This document shows positions 46,398 to 56,772 of a DNA stretch of 64,000 nucleotides, one piece after another. Positions within the stretch are counted from its first letter, which is position 1; each line of letters opens with the position of its first letter. Origin of the DNA: Symbiodinium natans (lineage: Eukaryota; Sar; Dinophyceae; Suessiales; Symbiodiniaceae); contig CAJNDS010002070.1 in NCBI GenBank assembly GCA_905221605.1, positions 524,296 to 588,295 of the forward strand, read 5' to 3'. Position numbers and translations under genes: made by a program. A model generated the notes under the pieces. That model made no database searches and was not told where the DNA came from. It saw only the letters and a list, made by a program, of their open reading frames with translations.

Positions 46398-47160
46398 TGT
46401 GCCTTCTGGGCTCAGGGTTGAAGACTCGTTTAACAGGTTCACAGCTTGCTGACTGTAGAGCGTCACGGTTCGTAATTCTAGAGGCTTAGGGGCTTCTGGC
46501 TCAGGGCCCCTGATTGTTCGGAGTCTTGCGATTCAAACAACTCAGGTTGGACTCGTTCGGGGCTTCGGGTGGCCCCTTCGAATCCCTGAGCCTCCTTTAA
46601 CCTCTTGAAGCCCTGAAGATCCAAAGCCTCACTCGTAAACCCTCCCCAACGAATCAGCCAGTCCTCATCTCTAATGAAGAGAGCCTCCAAAGCCCCAACA
46701 AACTCTTTGGCTTCAGGGTTTTTGGGGGGGTAGAGTTCAGGCGTGTGCAGGGTCTTGGCTACGGCTACGGGGTATAGGCTTAGGGTATAAGAGTTTAAGA
46801 GGTATTCGATTCATGCCTAGGCAGCAAGTGTGCTTCGCGACGACGGGAATCGTCTGGAACTCGTGGCGGATGCAGTCGTACGGAGCGAGCAGTAGGACTT
46901 GTCGGGAAAGAGAGTCTTGCACAGCATCATCTGTTACAGTACTCTTTACTGCCTACGACCTTGCCCGTGCGGGGAGGACTGTACTTGTCATCGTCCAGTA
47001 GGCAAGTGTCAGCACACCTAACGAGTTGATGTTCAGAAAATGAGGCTTGAAGCCCCGATGGTTCGCGCTTGAAGTCTAGAACCCTAACAGGGAGCCTTGG
47101 AGCTTGCTGTCTTTGCCCGGAATTGCGAACCCTCCAAAGAAGCCCCTAGGCGCCTTAAAG

Positions 47161-47205
47161 GTCCTCGACAGGCAGCTGCGCGCCGCGCTCAAGAAGAGGC
47201 TCAGG
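47161..47205 (+). CDS. Basic helical exon before the BRCT domain
   Basis: VLDRQLRAALKKRLR between CTTAAAG|GTC and AGG|GTACGC. The next exon needs an incoming phase of 1, which a later GC donor (GTAC|GCGCCC, 47209) would give, so the right edge is open. Confidence 0.45.
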
Positions 47206-47377
47206 GTACGCGCCCGGCCCTCGGGCATGCTTAGGGTGCTCTCGGACATGCTTAGGGGCTCTTAAGGGGGCTTTCAGGAGGGGGGCTCCATAGTAGCTTT
47301 AGAGGGCTTGAGGGTTTGTCAGGGCTTGGGTTTTGAGGGTGTACAGGGCTTCAGAGAGGGGCTTAGACGTGCTTTAG

Positions 47378-47534
47378 GTGCAGCCCAACCGTGGAGCCGT
47401 CCGGAAGCCCGTAGAAGCCTGGGTCAATTTTTCAAGTCTAACCCAAGTTCCTCTGAGCTGCAAATCCTGAAAACCGAGACCGTGGACGAATGGTCGCCCA
47501 AGATTACTCACGTCGTCACCAACGACTTCCGAAG
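47378..47534 (+). CDS. BRCT domain, N-terminal part (GC donor)
   Basis: Enters with two bases after GCTTTAG| and runs 51 codons plus two bases to CGAAG|GCCTCC. The end reads VDEWSPKITHVVTNDFR, carrying the T-H-V-V strand of BRCT domains. Its leftover AG joins the first G of 49226 to make Arg, giving DFRRTTKMM, the usual BRCT continuation. BRCT domains bind phosphopeptides or each other in DNA-damage proteins; that role here is inference. Confidence 0.75.
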
Positions 47535-47809
47535 GCCTCCTGGTGCATCCGAGAGCTTTCAAGTTGGAGAGTCGGCAAGAGGGTGAAGCCCGGAGCCCGC
47601 TTCTTCATCAGAAAACCCCCGGCGCCCCTCCACAGAAGTCTTTGGGACCAAGGACATGGGCCCGTCTGCTGTGGATGTTTTTTAATCGTTACTGAGCGGA
47701 AAGTATATGAAAGGCGTGTGCCCAAACAAATTTATAAGAGAACGCGGCAAGTTTAGTAAGCATCACTATGTTCACGTAAACTTGGGGAATGTTGGGGCCG
47801 AGATCCCGG

Positions 47810-48215
47810 GCTGGTGGCCGGCACCAGGGTCTCTGTTACGATTTGGCTGGGGCTTGGTGCGGGCCACCTCTGTCGAAAATTTGGCAGGGGCTTGGTATGG
47901 GCTTGGTGCGGGCTGGTGGCCCGCACCAGGGTCTCTGTTACAATTTGGCTGGGGCTTGGTGCGGGCTGGTGGCCCGCACCAGGTCTCTGTCGAAAATTTG
48001 GCAGGGGCTTGGTATGGGCTTGGTGCGGGCTGGTGGCCCGCACCAGGGTCTCTGTTACAATTTGGCTGGGCTTGGTGCGGGCTGGTGGCCCGCACCAGGT
48101 CTCTGTCGAAAGTTTGGCTGGGGCTTGGTATGGGCTTGGTGCGGGCTGGTGGCCCCAGGTCTCTGTCGAAAATTTGGCTGGGGCTTGTTATGGGCTTGGT
48201 GCGGGCTCTTAAACC
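47810..48215. repeat. Alternating 53/64-bp tandem repeat with perfect hairpins
   Basis: Two unit types alternate, about seven units in all: one contains TTACAATTTGGCTGG, the other TCGAAAATTTGGCAGG plus an extra TATGGGCTTGG. Junctions contain GGTGCGGGC and GCCCGCACC separated by TGGTG, a 9-bp perfect stem with 5-nt loop. The first and last units are degenerate. It lies in the intron that splits the BRCT domain. Confidence 0.9.
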
Positions 48216-48760
48216 CAATTTTAGTTATCGGGACAACCGATGTGCTGAATGAGCGTCGCTCGAGACGAAAACCGAAACGCAGTGGCCAACTTCCCGTTTT
48301 CACACGTTAGGCATTTCTCAAATAAAATATTCAATCGAGTTCGCGAATTGGTTCGGCAAAAAACGGGAGAACCAATACAATCAAAAACATTTTTCCGTTA
48401 GTTATATTCGTCGACTTCATGAAACGCATCTTTAGCCAGGAGCCATTCTTGCACGCTAGTTCTGAGAAGTTGCCCCAAAGTACCAGAAATATCTAACACC
48501 TGATCATAGTGCCCAATCTGACGTACATAATGAATCACCTTTTAAGCCATAAGGTTTCTCAGATAGTTGACCCCTGTAGTTATGTAATTTGTGTCCTGTC
48601 ACAGCCTGAAATCGCAGCATCCAGAAGTTGATTTCGCGCAGAACGGTAGAATACTTTTAGATTCTTAAAGTTAGTCGTAAGGTTAGGGACCATTCGCATA
48701 CTGTATTTTGAAGGATTGAAGCCACTCACGGTAGATCAATGGGGAACATGTGCGTGGGCG
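48216..48760. other. AT-richer segment beside the hairpin array
   Basis: About 500 bp visibly richer in A and T than the rest of the intron, with AATAAAATATTCAATCG-type text. No ORF or terminal repeat recognised. Possibly part of the same insertion as the hairpin repeat. Confidence 0.4.
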
Positions 48761-49225
48761 TGACCGGGCAGTCGCGCATGTGTAGAGTTGTGCCGTGTCC
48801 TTGCTTTCCCAGCCATGACGATTAAGAATACCACTTTGGATGTCTTGACAGCAAACAGCAGCCGCGGGCACATTTGAGATCCCATTCGCTGAGTGTTTCC
48901 TCACGGTGCAATGCTGGCCATGAACTCAACCGTGTCAAGGGCCACTGGCGATTGCTGGAATGGGGCTGTTGCTTGTAAGTCTTCTCCCTGATTGAGCCCG
49001 CGATACCCCCGAACACAGCTCATGAACTCCGCTCTGCATCCCTTGCCACCTCATCCCAGGCATCGAGTCGGTTCCACCCAGAACTCCCCTAGAATCAGGA
49101 ACCGTCGCACCTGAGCTCTTGACTTTGAACCTGCATGAACCTCAAAACCAAAAGAGGGCAATGCGGTCTATACGCTCAACATTCTCCTCTGAAGCGCTTG
49201 CAGACCAAGTACCGCCAAGACGCAG

Positions 49226-49294
49226 GACCACGAAGATGATGTGCGCGATCTGCGCCGGATGTGAGATCGTGGTCCCAGCATACCTGGATGCGCG
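49226..49294 (+). CDS. BRCT domain, central part
   Basis: Enters with one base after GACGCAG| and reads TTKMMCAICAGCEIVVPAYL then DA, ending two bases into a codon at CGCG|GTGACC. This is the BRCT helix-strand-Trp/aromatic region (CAI-x-x-G-x-x-I-V-x-x-x-Y-L); the usual Trp is Tyr. The next exon's first base completes Arg. Confidence 0.78.
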
Positions 49295-49369
49295 GTGACC
49301 TTAGTCTTGGAAGCCTAGCGTCGAGCCTGTCAGGGTTCCTGAGACCTACGCCTACTCCACGTTCTGCAG

Positions 49370-49433
49370 GTGTCTCAATGCCGGTCAGCTCGTCGATTGC
49401 TGCCCCTTTCGTCTTCGCGACGATGCTGGCGAG
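49370..49433 (+). CDS. BRCT domain, third part (GC donor)
   Basis: After TCTGCAG|G the frame reads CLNAGQLVDCCPFRLRDDAG then E, with GAG|GCTGGA. It matches the segment of BRCT domains that has x-x-G-x-x-V-D-E-x-x-F-x-L-x-D. Three consecutive phase-compatible junctions make this the best-supported splice chain of the window. Confidence 0.75.
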
Positions 49434-49744
49434 GCTGGACAACTCAAGGGGCTCAGGAACGCTTCATGAAAGCAGGGTCCTTTCCTAAATGGATCCTGAA
49501 CTTCAGGTCCTAAAACCGGCGCTGTGTCACAGCCGAGCAGCTTATCGCTAATTGGCGATTCAGCAGTTGTGTTAGACTCTGGGCTTTCCAACGACAATGA
49601 CAAAAAACGCTGCAAAGCTTGCTGCAAATTAAGCTTTTTCGTTCCGTTGTCCCCTGAGTCCCCGAGGCAGCCTTCGCCGAGAAGCAGTCCTTGTCGTCCT
49701 TCCGGCTGCAGGCGGGGCCGGGACCCACAGCTTTAGCACAAAAA

Positions 49745-49812
49745 ACGGAGGAGGGGGAGGGAGGGGCGAGGGGGAGGGAGGGGCGAGGGGGGGGGAGGGG
49801 GAGGGGGAGGGC
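49745..49812 (+). repeat. G-rich tract (GAGGGGGAGG units)
   Basis: Imperfect tandem of G-runs separated by A or CGA; four or more runs of at least four G could form a G-quadruplex. Confidence 0.85.
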
Positions 49813-50126
49813 ACTTCGCGAAAGTTGCAAAGTTTTGTAGAAGTCTGCACCGAAATCTTCACACCTAACCTTGAGTCCATCGAGTTGTTTTGCTTCTTTT
49901 GCTTTGGCTTACGTCGTAAACTCTACATCCAACAGCCTTCAAGCTCTGGGTAAATAAGACCTGAAGCGAAGCTCTCCAGCTTCTGAGTCGATTTTGATTG
50001 TCGGGTGTGGAGCCTGGAGGGTTGCAACCCCTTAACACTGGGCACATCTGCTCAGGATCAACGGTTCGTTTCGACCCAAAAGCAAGCTGTTAATCTTGGT
50101 CCCCAAATCCCCGGCTTATGCATCAG

Positions 50127-50171
50127 GATGCGCTGGAGAGCGCTCGGACCACGGGTCCGCTGTTGCGTGAT
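50127..50171 (+). CDS. BRCT domain, C-terminal helix
   Basis: DALESARTTGPLLRD, phase 0, between CATCAG|GAT and GAT|GTGCCT. It fits the closing helix of a BRCT (A-L-x-x-A-R-x-x-x-x-L-L) and follows 49433 in phase. The open frame continues (VPGPLLFALRCFRLIEMYL), so the exon may be longer. Confidence 0.6.
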
Positions 50172-51004
50172 GTGCCTGGGCCCTTGCTCTTCGCTCTGAG
50201 GTGTTTTCGTCTGATTGAGATGTACTTGGGTGCTCAAGCGAAAGAATCTTACTCCCATTGGGCTGTCATGGGGGGATTGTTTCTGGATGGGCTTGGGCTT
50301 GTTTGGGATGCTGGCTAGGAGATGGTTGTCGGCAGCAATGATTGCAATTCTGTGAGTTGTAGGGGGGCGCTGTTTGAGGCTCGTCATGGGTCTGGAGCTT
50401 AGAATTGAAGTTTCTGTAGGCGGTATGTTGGGTCCTGTTTAGCTGCTCGCCGGATCCGGATGTAGACAGGAATACAGCATTTTGCCGGGCTGCTTCAACG
50501 TGCAAGGAGTGGACTTGCACAGCCCTGTTCGGACTTAGTCCTTCGAGGTTTGTACATTGTGCTTTGTGCGAGTAGCGTTGCAAGCATCTTTGGTGATTTA
50601 GGGCTTTGGGGGCAGGGTATAAAACTGAACATGTCTTGCATGGCTCATGTGGCTATACTTCATTGTTCTTTTCGGGAGCAGAGGCTTCATATGTTTATGC
50701 AGCGCTGTGCAAGTACGCTTGCGGCAAGCTCGCAGCTTGCAGGCTTTTCTGGTTCGCCTCGTGATTTACCTAGCCTTGAGACATGCACGATCCTGCCCTG
50801 TCCAAAACGCCTGTCCCAAAACTGTGAAGCCCGCATCTCCCCCAAACTCGGCGCCAAGACCAAGGCCCGACGGTCCTGAACATCCTGCCAGAGCTTTGAG
50901 AACCCGCAAGCAGTGAACCCGTAAGCCGTAAACCCTATGTGCAAGTTAACTCTTTTTTTTGCTGGGGGGGTGGGGGGGGGGGGTTATCACTGTGGAGTCT
51001 ACAG

Positions 51005-51083
51005 CCCCGGGCCATCCTTCTACTTCCCAAATTCTCCCGACATCCTCGCTCTCAGGGCTGTCCATTGGCTTGGCGGCACTCCA
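51005..51083 (+). CDS. Second BRCT-like piece (GC donor)
   Basis: PGPSFYFPNSPDILALRAVH then WLGGTP, ending CCA|GCTGAG. F-Y-F at the start and L-x-x-L/V-x-x-x-G-G later match the first strand and helix of a BRCT. The acceptor CTACAG|C lacks the usual G, so the start may be at CTCAG|GGC (51055). Confidence 0.55.
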
Positions 51084-52120
51084 GCTGAGAGGCTGTACCG
51101 GCTAGGGGGGCTCGAGTTGCGGCTTCAGAAACTTTTAAGGTGGACGCTTAAAGCAAAAAAAAATGAAATATAGGCCTAGAGCCTAGGCCCCGTAGAATTT
51201 GGTCGTTTCTTCGGGATATGGCTTGCAGGCTTTCAGGGGCTTCGATGCTGCCCAAGCTTTGTCAGACTTCCTAAAAGTCAATTCGCGCATGAACTTTTGA
51301 ATTCGCAAGGCAGGCGACAGGACTTCCTCGCGAAGGTTGACAGCTCTCCATCCTCAAGCCCCTATACACTCGCCTGTTATGCATCAACACTTTCTAAGGA
51401 CTGCTCATCGGAATGCTCTTGCACGGATGTACTTCACTGTCAGGGGGCTAGAACTGGCGGTCTCCAAACAAGCCTCGACAGAGAGCAGCATGGCTGGCTG
51501 TGGAGCATGCCAAGCACTGGGGCCCGCGACGCCCGGCATTTTCGAGCCCGGAATCCGTGGCTACTGAGCAGCAGAGCCCGATCCGATTGCTGTGGAACTC
51601 TCATGGTCTTGTGATCTGGTGATGGAGCTTGAGCTGCCAAGAGCAGCTATGGCCAAGGCGGTGGACAGCAAGGAGGCCAGCTGGTGACAAACAATGATGC
51701 TCAGCGGCTGGACGAAGGCTGCCGCACACCGCTACGGCAACCAGCCAGCATGAACCAGCCAAACACAGAAACTTCAGACCACAGAACTTTAGATCTTTGA
51801 ATGCTAGATTTCAAGAATGCCGAAAATCGCCCAACAGAAGGTTGGCCGTCCCAAGTAACCCAGCCTTTGCAGCGTATATTTGCGTGGCAGGCGAGAGTTG
51901 CGCGCGGGAGACTCAGAGGGTCGGGCGACTTCCTTGGGTCCGACCGAAGTGGCTTCGTTGCAGTCCTAAAGTCCAAGGAATCAAAGTGCACATCGCTGCC
52001 TGTACCCTTCAAGCTTCTGCCGCAATCCTTCTCCGAGTGCTTCTCCAATATACCAACCGTACAGTGTCCAACCCTACTGCAGTTTGAGATGCAGCTGCAT
52101 GTATGGCATGTATCGGTGCA

Positions 52121-52219
52121 GTTTTTGAGTTTAGCACATCGCTGCACAAAAACTTCTGTCAGATGCTGGTCGAAGCCGCCGGCGGGCGCTGGCTGTCACG
52201 GAAGCCACGCTCGACGCAG
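52121..52219 (+). CDS. Third BRCT-like piece (GC donor)
   Basis: The frame reads FEFSTSLHKNFCQMLVEAAG then GRWLSRKPRSTQ, with CAG|GCACTG. L-V-x-x-A-G-G-x-W is typical of a BRCT first helix and glycine turn. Left edge uncertain. Confidence 0.5.
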
Positions 52220-52818
52220 GCACTGGGTTTGACTCGTCTCTCCTTCAAATTCCCCCCTTTTCTTAAGATAAGACAGCACAAAACTCTATCAGTCTCCGCA
52301 TGTCGCCGCATCAGTATATGACTGAAGAGCCATGGATTGCAGTGCGGAGTTGATGTTTTGGGCCAAAAAGCCGGGGTCTACTAGAACATACTTAGAGGCG
52401 GATGGTCAAGGGCCTGCGCTGCTGCACCGGGTGTTGGGAGATAAAATCCCATGGGTTGGACGGTTGGTTCTGTGTGTCGTTTTGATGACGTGACTTGCGC
52501 ATTCTTCGAGGCATTCATGCAGGCTACAGGCTTTGTGCGCTTGGCTTGGCGAGATTCAGCTGGAAGGGGAGTCTCATAGGCTTAGAGGAAGCTGCGAACT
52601 TCATTTTCAAGCAAGGTTGGGATGTTTGGTCTGAGGGAGCAGTCACAGGCTGAAGTGAGAATTCTACTTCTAGTTTTTGTTGTTGGGAGAGGGTGCGGGG
52701 GGAGGGGGAGTGTGATCACATTGCAGGGAAGGGTGTCGTGGCTGTGTCTATCTTTGAACGGTAGGCAAACCTCAAAGGCCCGATGACGACCCAAACGCGC
52801 CTTTCAATCAACCTGCAG

Positions 52819-52920
52819 GCGGCTGAGCAGCCAGATCAGTTGCCATCCACTCTGCTGCTTGGCCAGGACTTCCTTGCTGTATTTGCGTGCTGTATTAAGA
52901 AGCATGGGGGCTGGTGGCAG
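52819..52920 (+). CDS. Exon upstream of the C terminus, 102 nt
   Basis: Thirty-four phase 0 codons between CCTGCAG|GCG and CAG|GTGCCA: AAEQPDQLPSTLLLGQDFLA, then VFACCIKKHGGWWQ. Good coding look and both splice sites. Possibly another BRCT-type half (helix then GG). Confidence 0.6.
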
Positions 52921-53091
52921 GTGCCAGCACGCAACCCGCGACATAGGCATCTTGGGCATTTGAGTAGGGTACTGGCGTCAGGAGGTTTGATGACGCAAAG
53001 CCCCAACCCGAAGCAAACCTCACTCCACATGGATAGCTCGGAAGATGGTTAAACGGGGGGAGGGGAGGGGTGTGCGGGCCTCACAGTGCAG

Positions 53092-53133
53092 GACTACGAT
53101 CCGGAGCTTCTCCGAGAAGCAGCTTGCACCCAG
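53092..53133 (+). CDS. Penultimate exon, 42 nt
   Basis: DYDPELLREAACTQ, phase 0, between GTGCAG|GAC and CAG|GTGGCG. Confidence 0.6.
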
Positions 53134-53268
53134 GTGGCGCCCCATACACTTCAGAATGGTTGGGGGGGTTCAGGACTCCATTGGGCACGCTGTTTAGGAC
53201 TCTTCAGACCTCATTCGGGGCTTGGTAGACTTTAAGATTCGCAGGTTCACACTTCTGAGGATGTGCAG

Positions 53269-53343
53269 GTTGTGCTTTCCGAGCCTCGGATAGGGACTTT
53301 GACCTGCTCGCTCGATATTCACATCATGGCAAAAGAGCTCTAG
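53269..53343 (+). CDS. Terminal exon with TAG stop
   Basis: After GTGCAG|GTT the frame reads VVLSEPRIGTLTCSLDIHIM, then AKEL and TAG. It follows 53133 in phase 0 and is the only convincing gene end in the window. The next 60 bases contain no obvious AATAAA, in keeping with dinoflagellate practice. Confidence 0.6.
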   Translation, partial: VVLSEPRIGTLTCSLDIHIMAKEL

Positions 53344-53404
53344 GGAGGGGACTGTCGTGAGAGCCATTGTGATTATATTTAATGGCTACCGCCAGTGCCG
53401 CCGA

Positions 53405-53515
53405 CCCCCAACTCTAAACCCTAAACCCCAAACCCGAAACCCGAAACCCGAAACCCGAAACCGGAAACCAAACCCTAAACCGTAAACCGTAAACCCGAAA
53501 CCCTCAACATGGGGG
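53405..53515. repeat. Degenerate CCCTAAA telomere-type tract
   Basis: CCCTAAACCC words mixed with a tandem of AAACCCG and AAACCGT variants over about 110 bp, 60 bp past the stop codon and about 190 bp before the satellite. TTTAGGG-type repeats are the telomere form of plants and several algae including dinoflagellates; this is an interstitial, decayed copy. Confidence 0.8.
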
Positions 53516-55084
53516 GGGTTGCGGTAGTTCAGGTTTTTTTGATATTCAGGGCACTGGTCGTCATTGCCTCGCTGTAAATGCTGGGTCCGTGGGCTCGGGG
53601 CCCCGCTAGCATTCGCAGCGAGGCAATGTCCGCTAGTGAAGATTTTTCAGTGTCAGGGTGGAGGTTACGTATGCATATCTACTATGTATATGTGCTACAT
53701 TGTACATGTATGGAGACTATTGAACGTATGTGTTGTGGGTGGTGGGAGCCATGTGGGATCATGGGGCCATGAGCCATAGGTGCCAGGGGGTCGAGGGCAT
53801 GGGGGCCATGCGATGGACATGGGAAGGGTGCATGGGGGGGAGCGGGGGGTGAGAGCGGGGAGGGCGGAGCGGGCGGGCATGCACTGGGGCTCTTTAAAGT
53901 CATCTGATAGGGGCATGGGGCCACGGGGCCATAGGAAACGTGCATGGGGGGAAGGGGTGTGTGGGTGGTGGCAGCCATGTGGGATCCTGGGGCCATGAGC
54001 TGGAGCCGGGGTCGAAAGACATGGAGCGGGGTCGAGGGCGTGGAATGGAGCGGGCGGAGGGGGCGGGGAGAGCGGGCACGGGAAGGGTGCATGGGGGGAT
54101 GGGGTGGGGAGAGCGGGGAGGGCGGAGCGGGCGGCCATGGATTGGGGCCCTTTCAAGTCATCTGATAGGGGCATGGGGCCACGGGGCCATGGGAAGCGTG
54201 CATGGAGGGGGAGGGTGTGTGGGTGGTGGCAGCCATGTGAGACATGGGGCCATGAGCTGGAGCCCCTAAAACAATGCCAAAACATCCATGAGGTGTGGGT
54301 GGTGGGAGCCATGTGGGATCATGGGGCCATAAGCCATGGGTGCCAGGGGGTCGAGGGCATGGGGGCCATGCGATGGACATGGGAAGGGTGCATGGGGGGG
54401 GGGGGGGTTAAAGTCATCTGATAAAACATATGGGGAAGGGGTGTGGTGGCAGCCATGTGGGATCCTGGGGCCATGAGCTGGAGCCGGGGTCGAGGGCATG
54501 GAGCCGGGGCCATGAAATGGAGCGGGCGGAGCGGGCGGAGGGGGGGGAGAGCGGGCACGGGAAGGGTGCATGGGGGGATGAGCCATGTGGGATCATGGGG
54601 CCATGAGCCATGGCTGCCAGGGGGTCGGGGGCATGGGGGCCATGCGATGGACATGGGAAGGGTGCATGGGGGGGGGGGGGGGGGGGTGAGAGCGAAGCGG
54701 GCGGGCATGCACTGGGGCCCTTTTTGTTCTGATAGGAGCATGGGGCCACGGGGCCATGGGAAACGTGCATGGGGGGAAGGGGTGTGTGGGTGGTGGCAGC
54801 CATGTGGGATTTTGGGACCATAAGAGCCATGGAATGGAGCGGGCGGAGCGGGCCATGGGAAACGTGCATGAAGAGAAGGGGTGTGTGGGTGGTGGCAGCC
54901 ATGTGAAATCCTGGGGCCATGAGCTGGAGCCGGGGTGGAGGGCATGGAATGGAGTCGGGGTGGAGGGCATGGGGGCCTCCTGGGGCCATGAGCGGAGCCG
55001 GGGTCGAGGGCATGGAGCCGGCGTCGAGGGAATGGAGCGGGCGGAGCGGGCGGAGGGCACGGGGAGAGCGGGCACAGGAAGGGT

Positions 55085-55470
55085 GCATCGTGGCCCCATG
55101 CTCCTGTCAGATTTCTTTAAAGGGCCCCAATGCATGCCCGCCCGCTCCGCCCTCCCCGCTCTCACCCCCCCCGCCCCACGCACCCTTCCCATGTCCATCG
55201 CATGGCCCCCATGCCCTCGACCCCCTGGCACCCATGGCTCATGGCCCATACCTCCTGGATGCACGTTTCACATGGCCCCGGCTTAATGCCCCAGTGCATG
55301 CCCGCCCGCCCCGCCCTCCCCGCTCTCACCCCCCCCCATGCACCCTTCCCCGTGGCCCCATCCTACCCAGTGCCTGCCCGCCCCGCTCCCCTCCCCGCTC
55401 TCCTCCGCCCGCTCCATCCCGTAACCCCACGCCCTCAACCCCCTGGCCCGCTCCGCCCTCCCCACCCCAT
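55085..55470 (-). repeat. Inverted block A inside the satellite
   Basis: Here the strand asymmetry flips to C-rich: the satellite segments appear as reverse complements (GCCCGCCCGCTCCGCCC, CATGGCTCATGGCCC). Confidence 0.85.
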
Positions 55471-56424
55471 CCCTTCACGGGAAACGTGCATGGGGGGAAG
55501 GGGTGTGTGGGTGGTGGCAGCATGTGGGATCCTGGGGCCATGAGCTGGAGCCGGCATCGAGGGCATGGAGCCAAAGTTGAGGGCATGGGGGCCATGGAAT
55601 GGAGCGGGCGGAGCGGGGCGGGTTCAAGTCATCTGATTGATAGGGGCATGGGGCCACGGGGCCATGGGAAGCGTGCATGGAGGGGGAGGGTGTGTGGGTG
55701 GTGGCAGCCATGTGAGACATGGGGCCATGAGCTGCAGCCCCTAAAAGAATGCCAAAACATGCATGAGGGAGCCATGTGGGATCATGGGGCCATGAGCCGT
55801 GGGGTCGAGGGCATGGGGGCCATGTGATGGAACGGGCGGAGCGGGGGGGGGGTGAGAGCGGGGAGGGCGGAGCGGGCGGGCATGCACTGGGGCCCTTTTT
55901 GTAATCTGATAGGAGCATGGGGCCACGGGGCCATGGGAAACGTGCATGGGGGGAAGGGGTGTGTGGGTGGTGGCAGCCATGTGGGATTTTGGGACCATAA
56001 GAGCCATGGAATGGAGCGGGCGGAGCGGGCGGAGGGGGCGGGGAGGTGTGTGGGTGGTGGCAGCCATGTGGGACGCTGGAGCCCCTAAAAGAATGCCAAA
56101 CCATGAGGTGTGTGTGGTGGGGGGGGCCTGTGGGATCATGGGGCCATGAGGCATGGGTGGGCAGGGCGGAGGGGGGGGGGATGCATGGGGCGCTTTAAAG
56201 TCATCTGAGAGGGGCATGGGGCCCACAGGGCCATGGGAAACGAGAGAAGGGGTGTGTGGGTGGTGGCAGCCATGTGAAATCCTGGGGCCATGAGCTGGAG
56301 CCGGGGTGGAGGGCATGGAGTCGGGGTGGAGGGCATGGGGGGCGGAGCCGGGGTCGAGGGCATGGAGCCGGGTCGAGGGCATGGGGGCCATGGAATGGAG
56401 CGGGCGGAGCGGGCGGAGGGCGGG

Positions 56425-56772
56425 CACAGGGTGCATCGTGGCCCCATGCTCCTATCAGATTACTTTAAAGGGCCCCAATGCATGCCCGCCCGCTCCGCCC
56501 TCCCCGCTCTCACCCCCCCCGCCCCACGCACCCTTCCCATGTCCATCGCATGGCCCCCATGCCCTCGACCCCCTGGCACCCATGGCTCATGGCCCATACC
56601 TCCTGGATGCACGTTTCACATGGCCCCGGCTTAAATCCCGCAGTGCATGCCCGCCCGCACCGCCCTCCCCGCTCTCACCCCCCCCCATGCACCCTTCCCC
56701 GTGGCCCCATCCTACCCAGTGCCATCCCGTAACCCCACGCCCTCAACCCCCTCCCACCCCATCCCTTCACGG
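56425..56772 (-). repeat. Inverted block B, copy of block A
   Basis: Same order of inverted segments as block A including the unusual piece CCTCCTGGATGCACGTTTCA, but with internal deletions. Flanks on both sides also match block A's flanks. Confidence 0.85.

Larger units (their letters stand above)
47535..53268. other. Intron space of the BRCT region
   Basis: Besides the listed exons and repeats, weaker exon candidates occur at 51399-51428 (DCSSECSCTD, AG|G, GT) and in 49650-49735 (EAAFAEKQSLSSFRL). No gene is recognised on the minus strand. Confidence 0.4.

Noticed and set aside
45588-46466. 292-codon minus-strand Thr-His frame
   Set aside because: GT satellite artefact.
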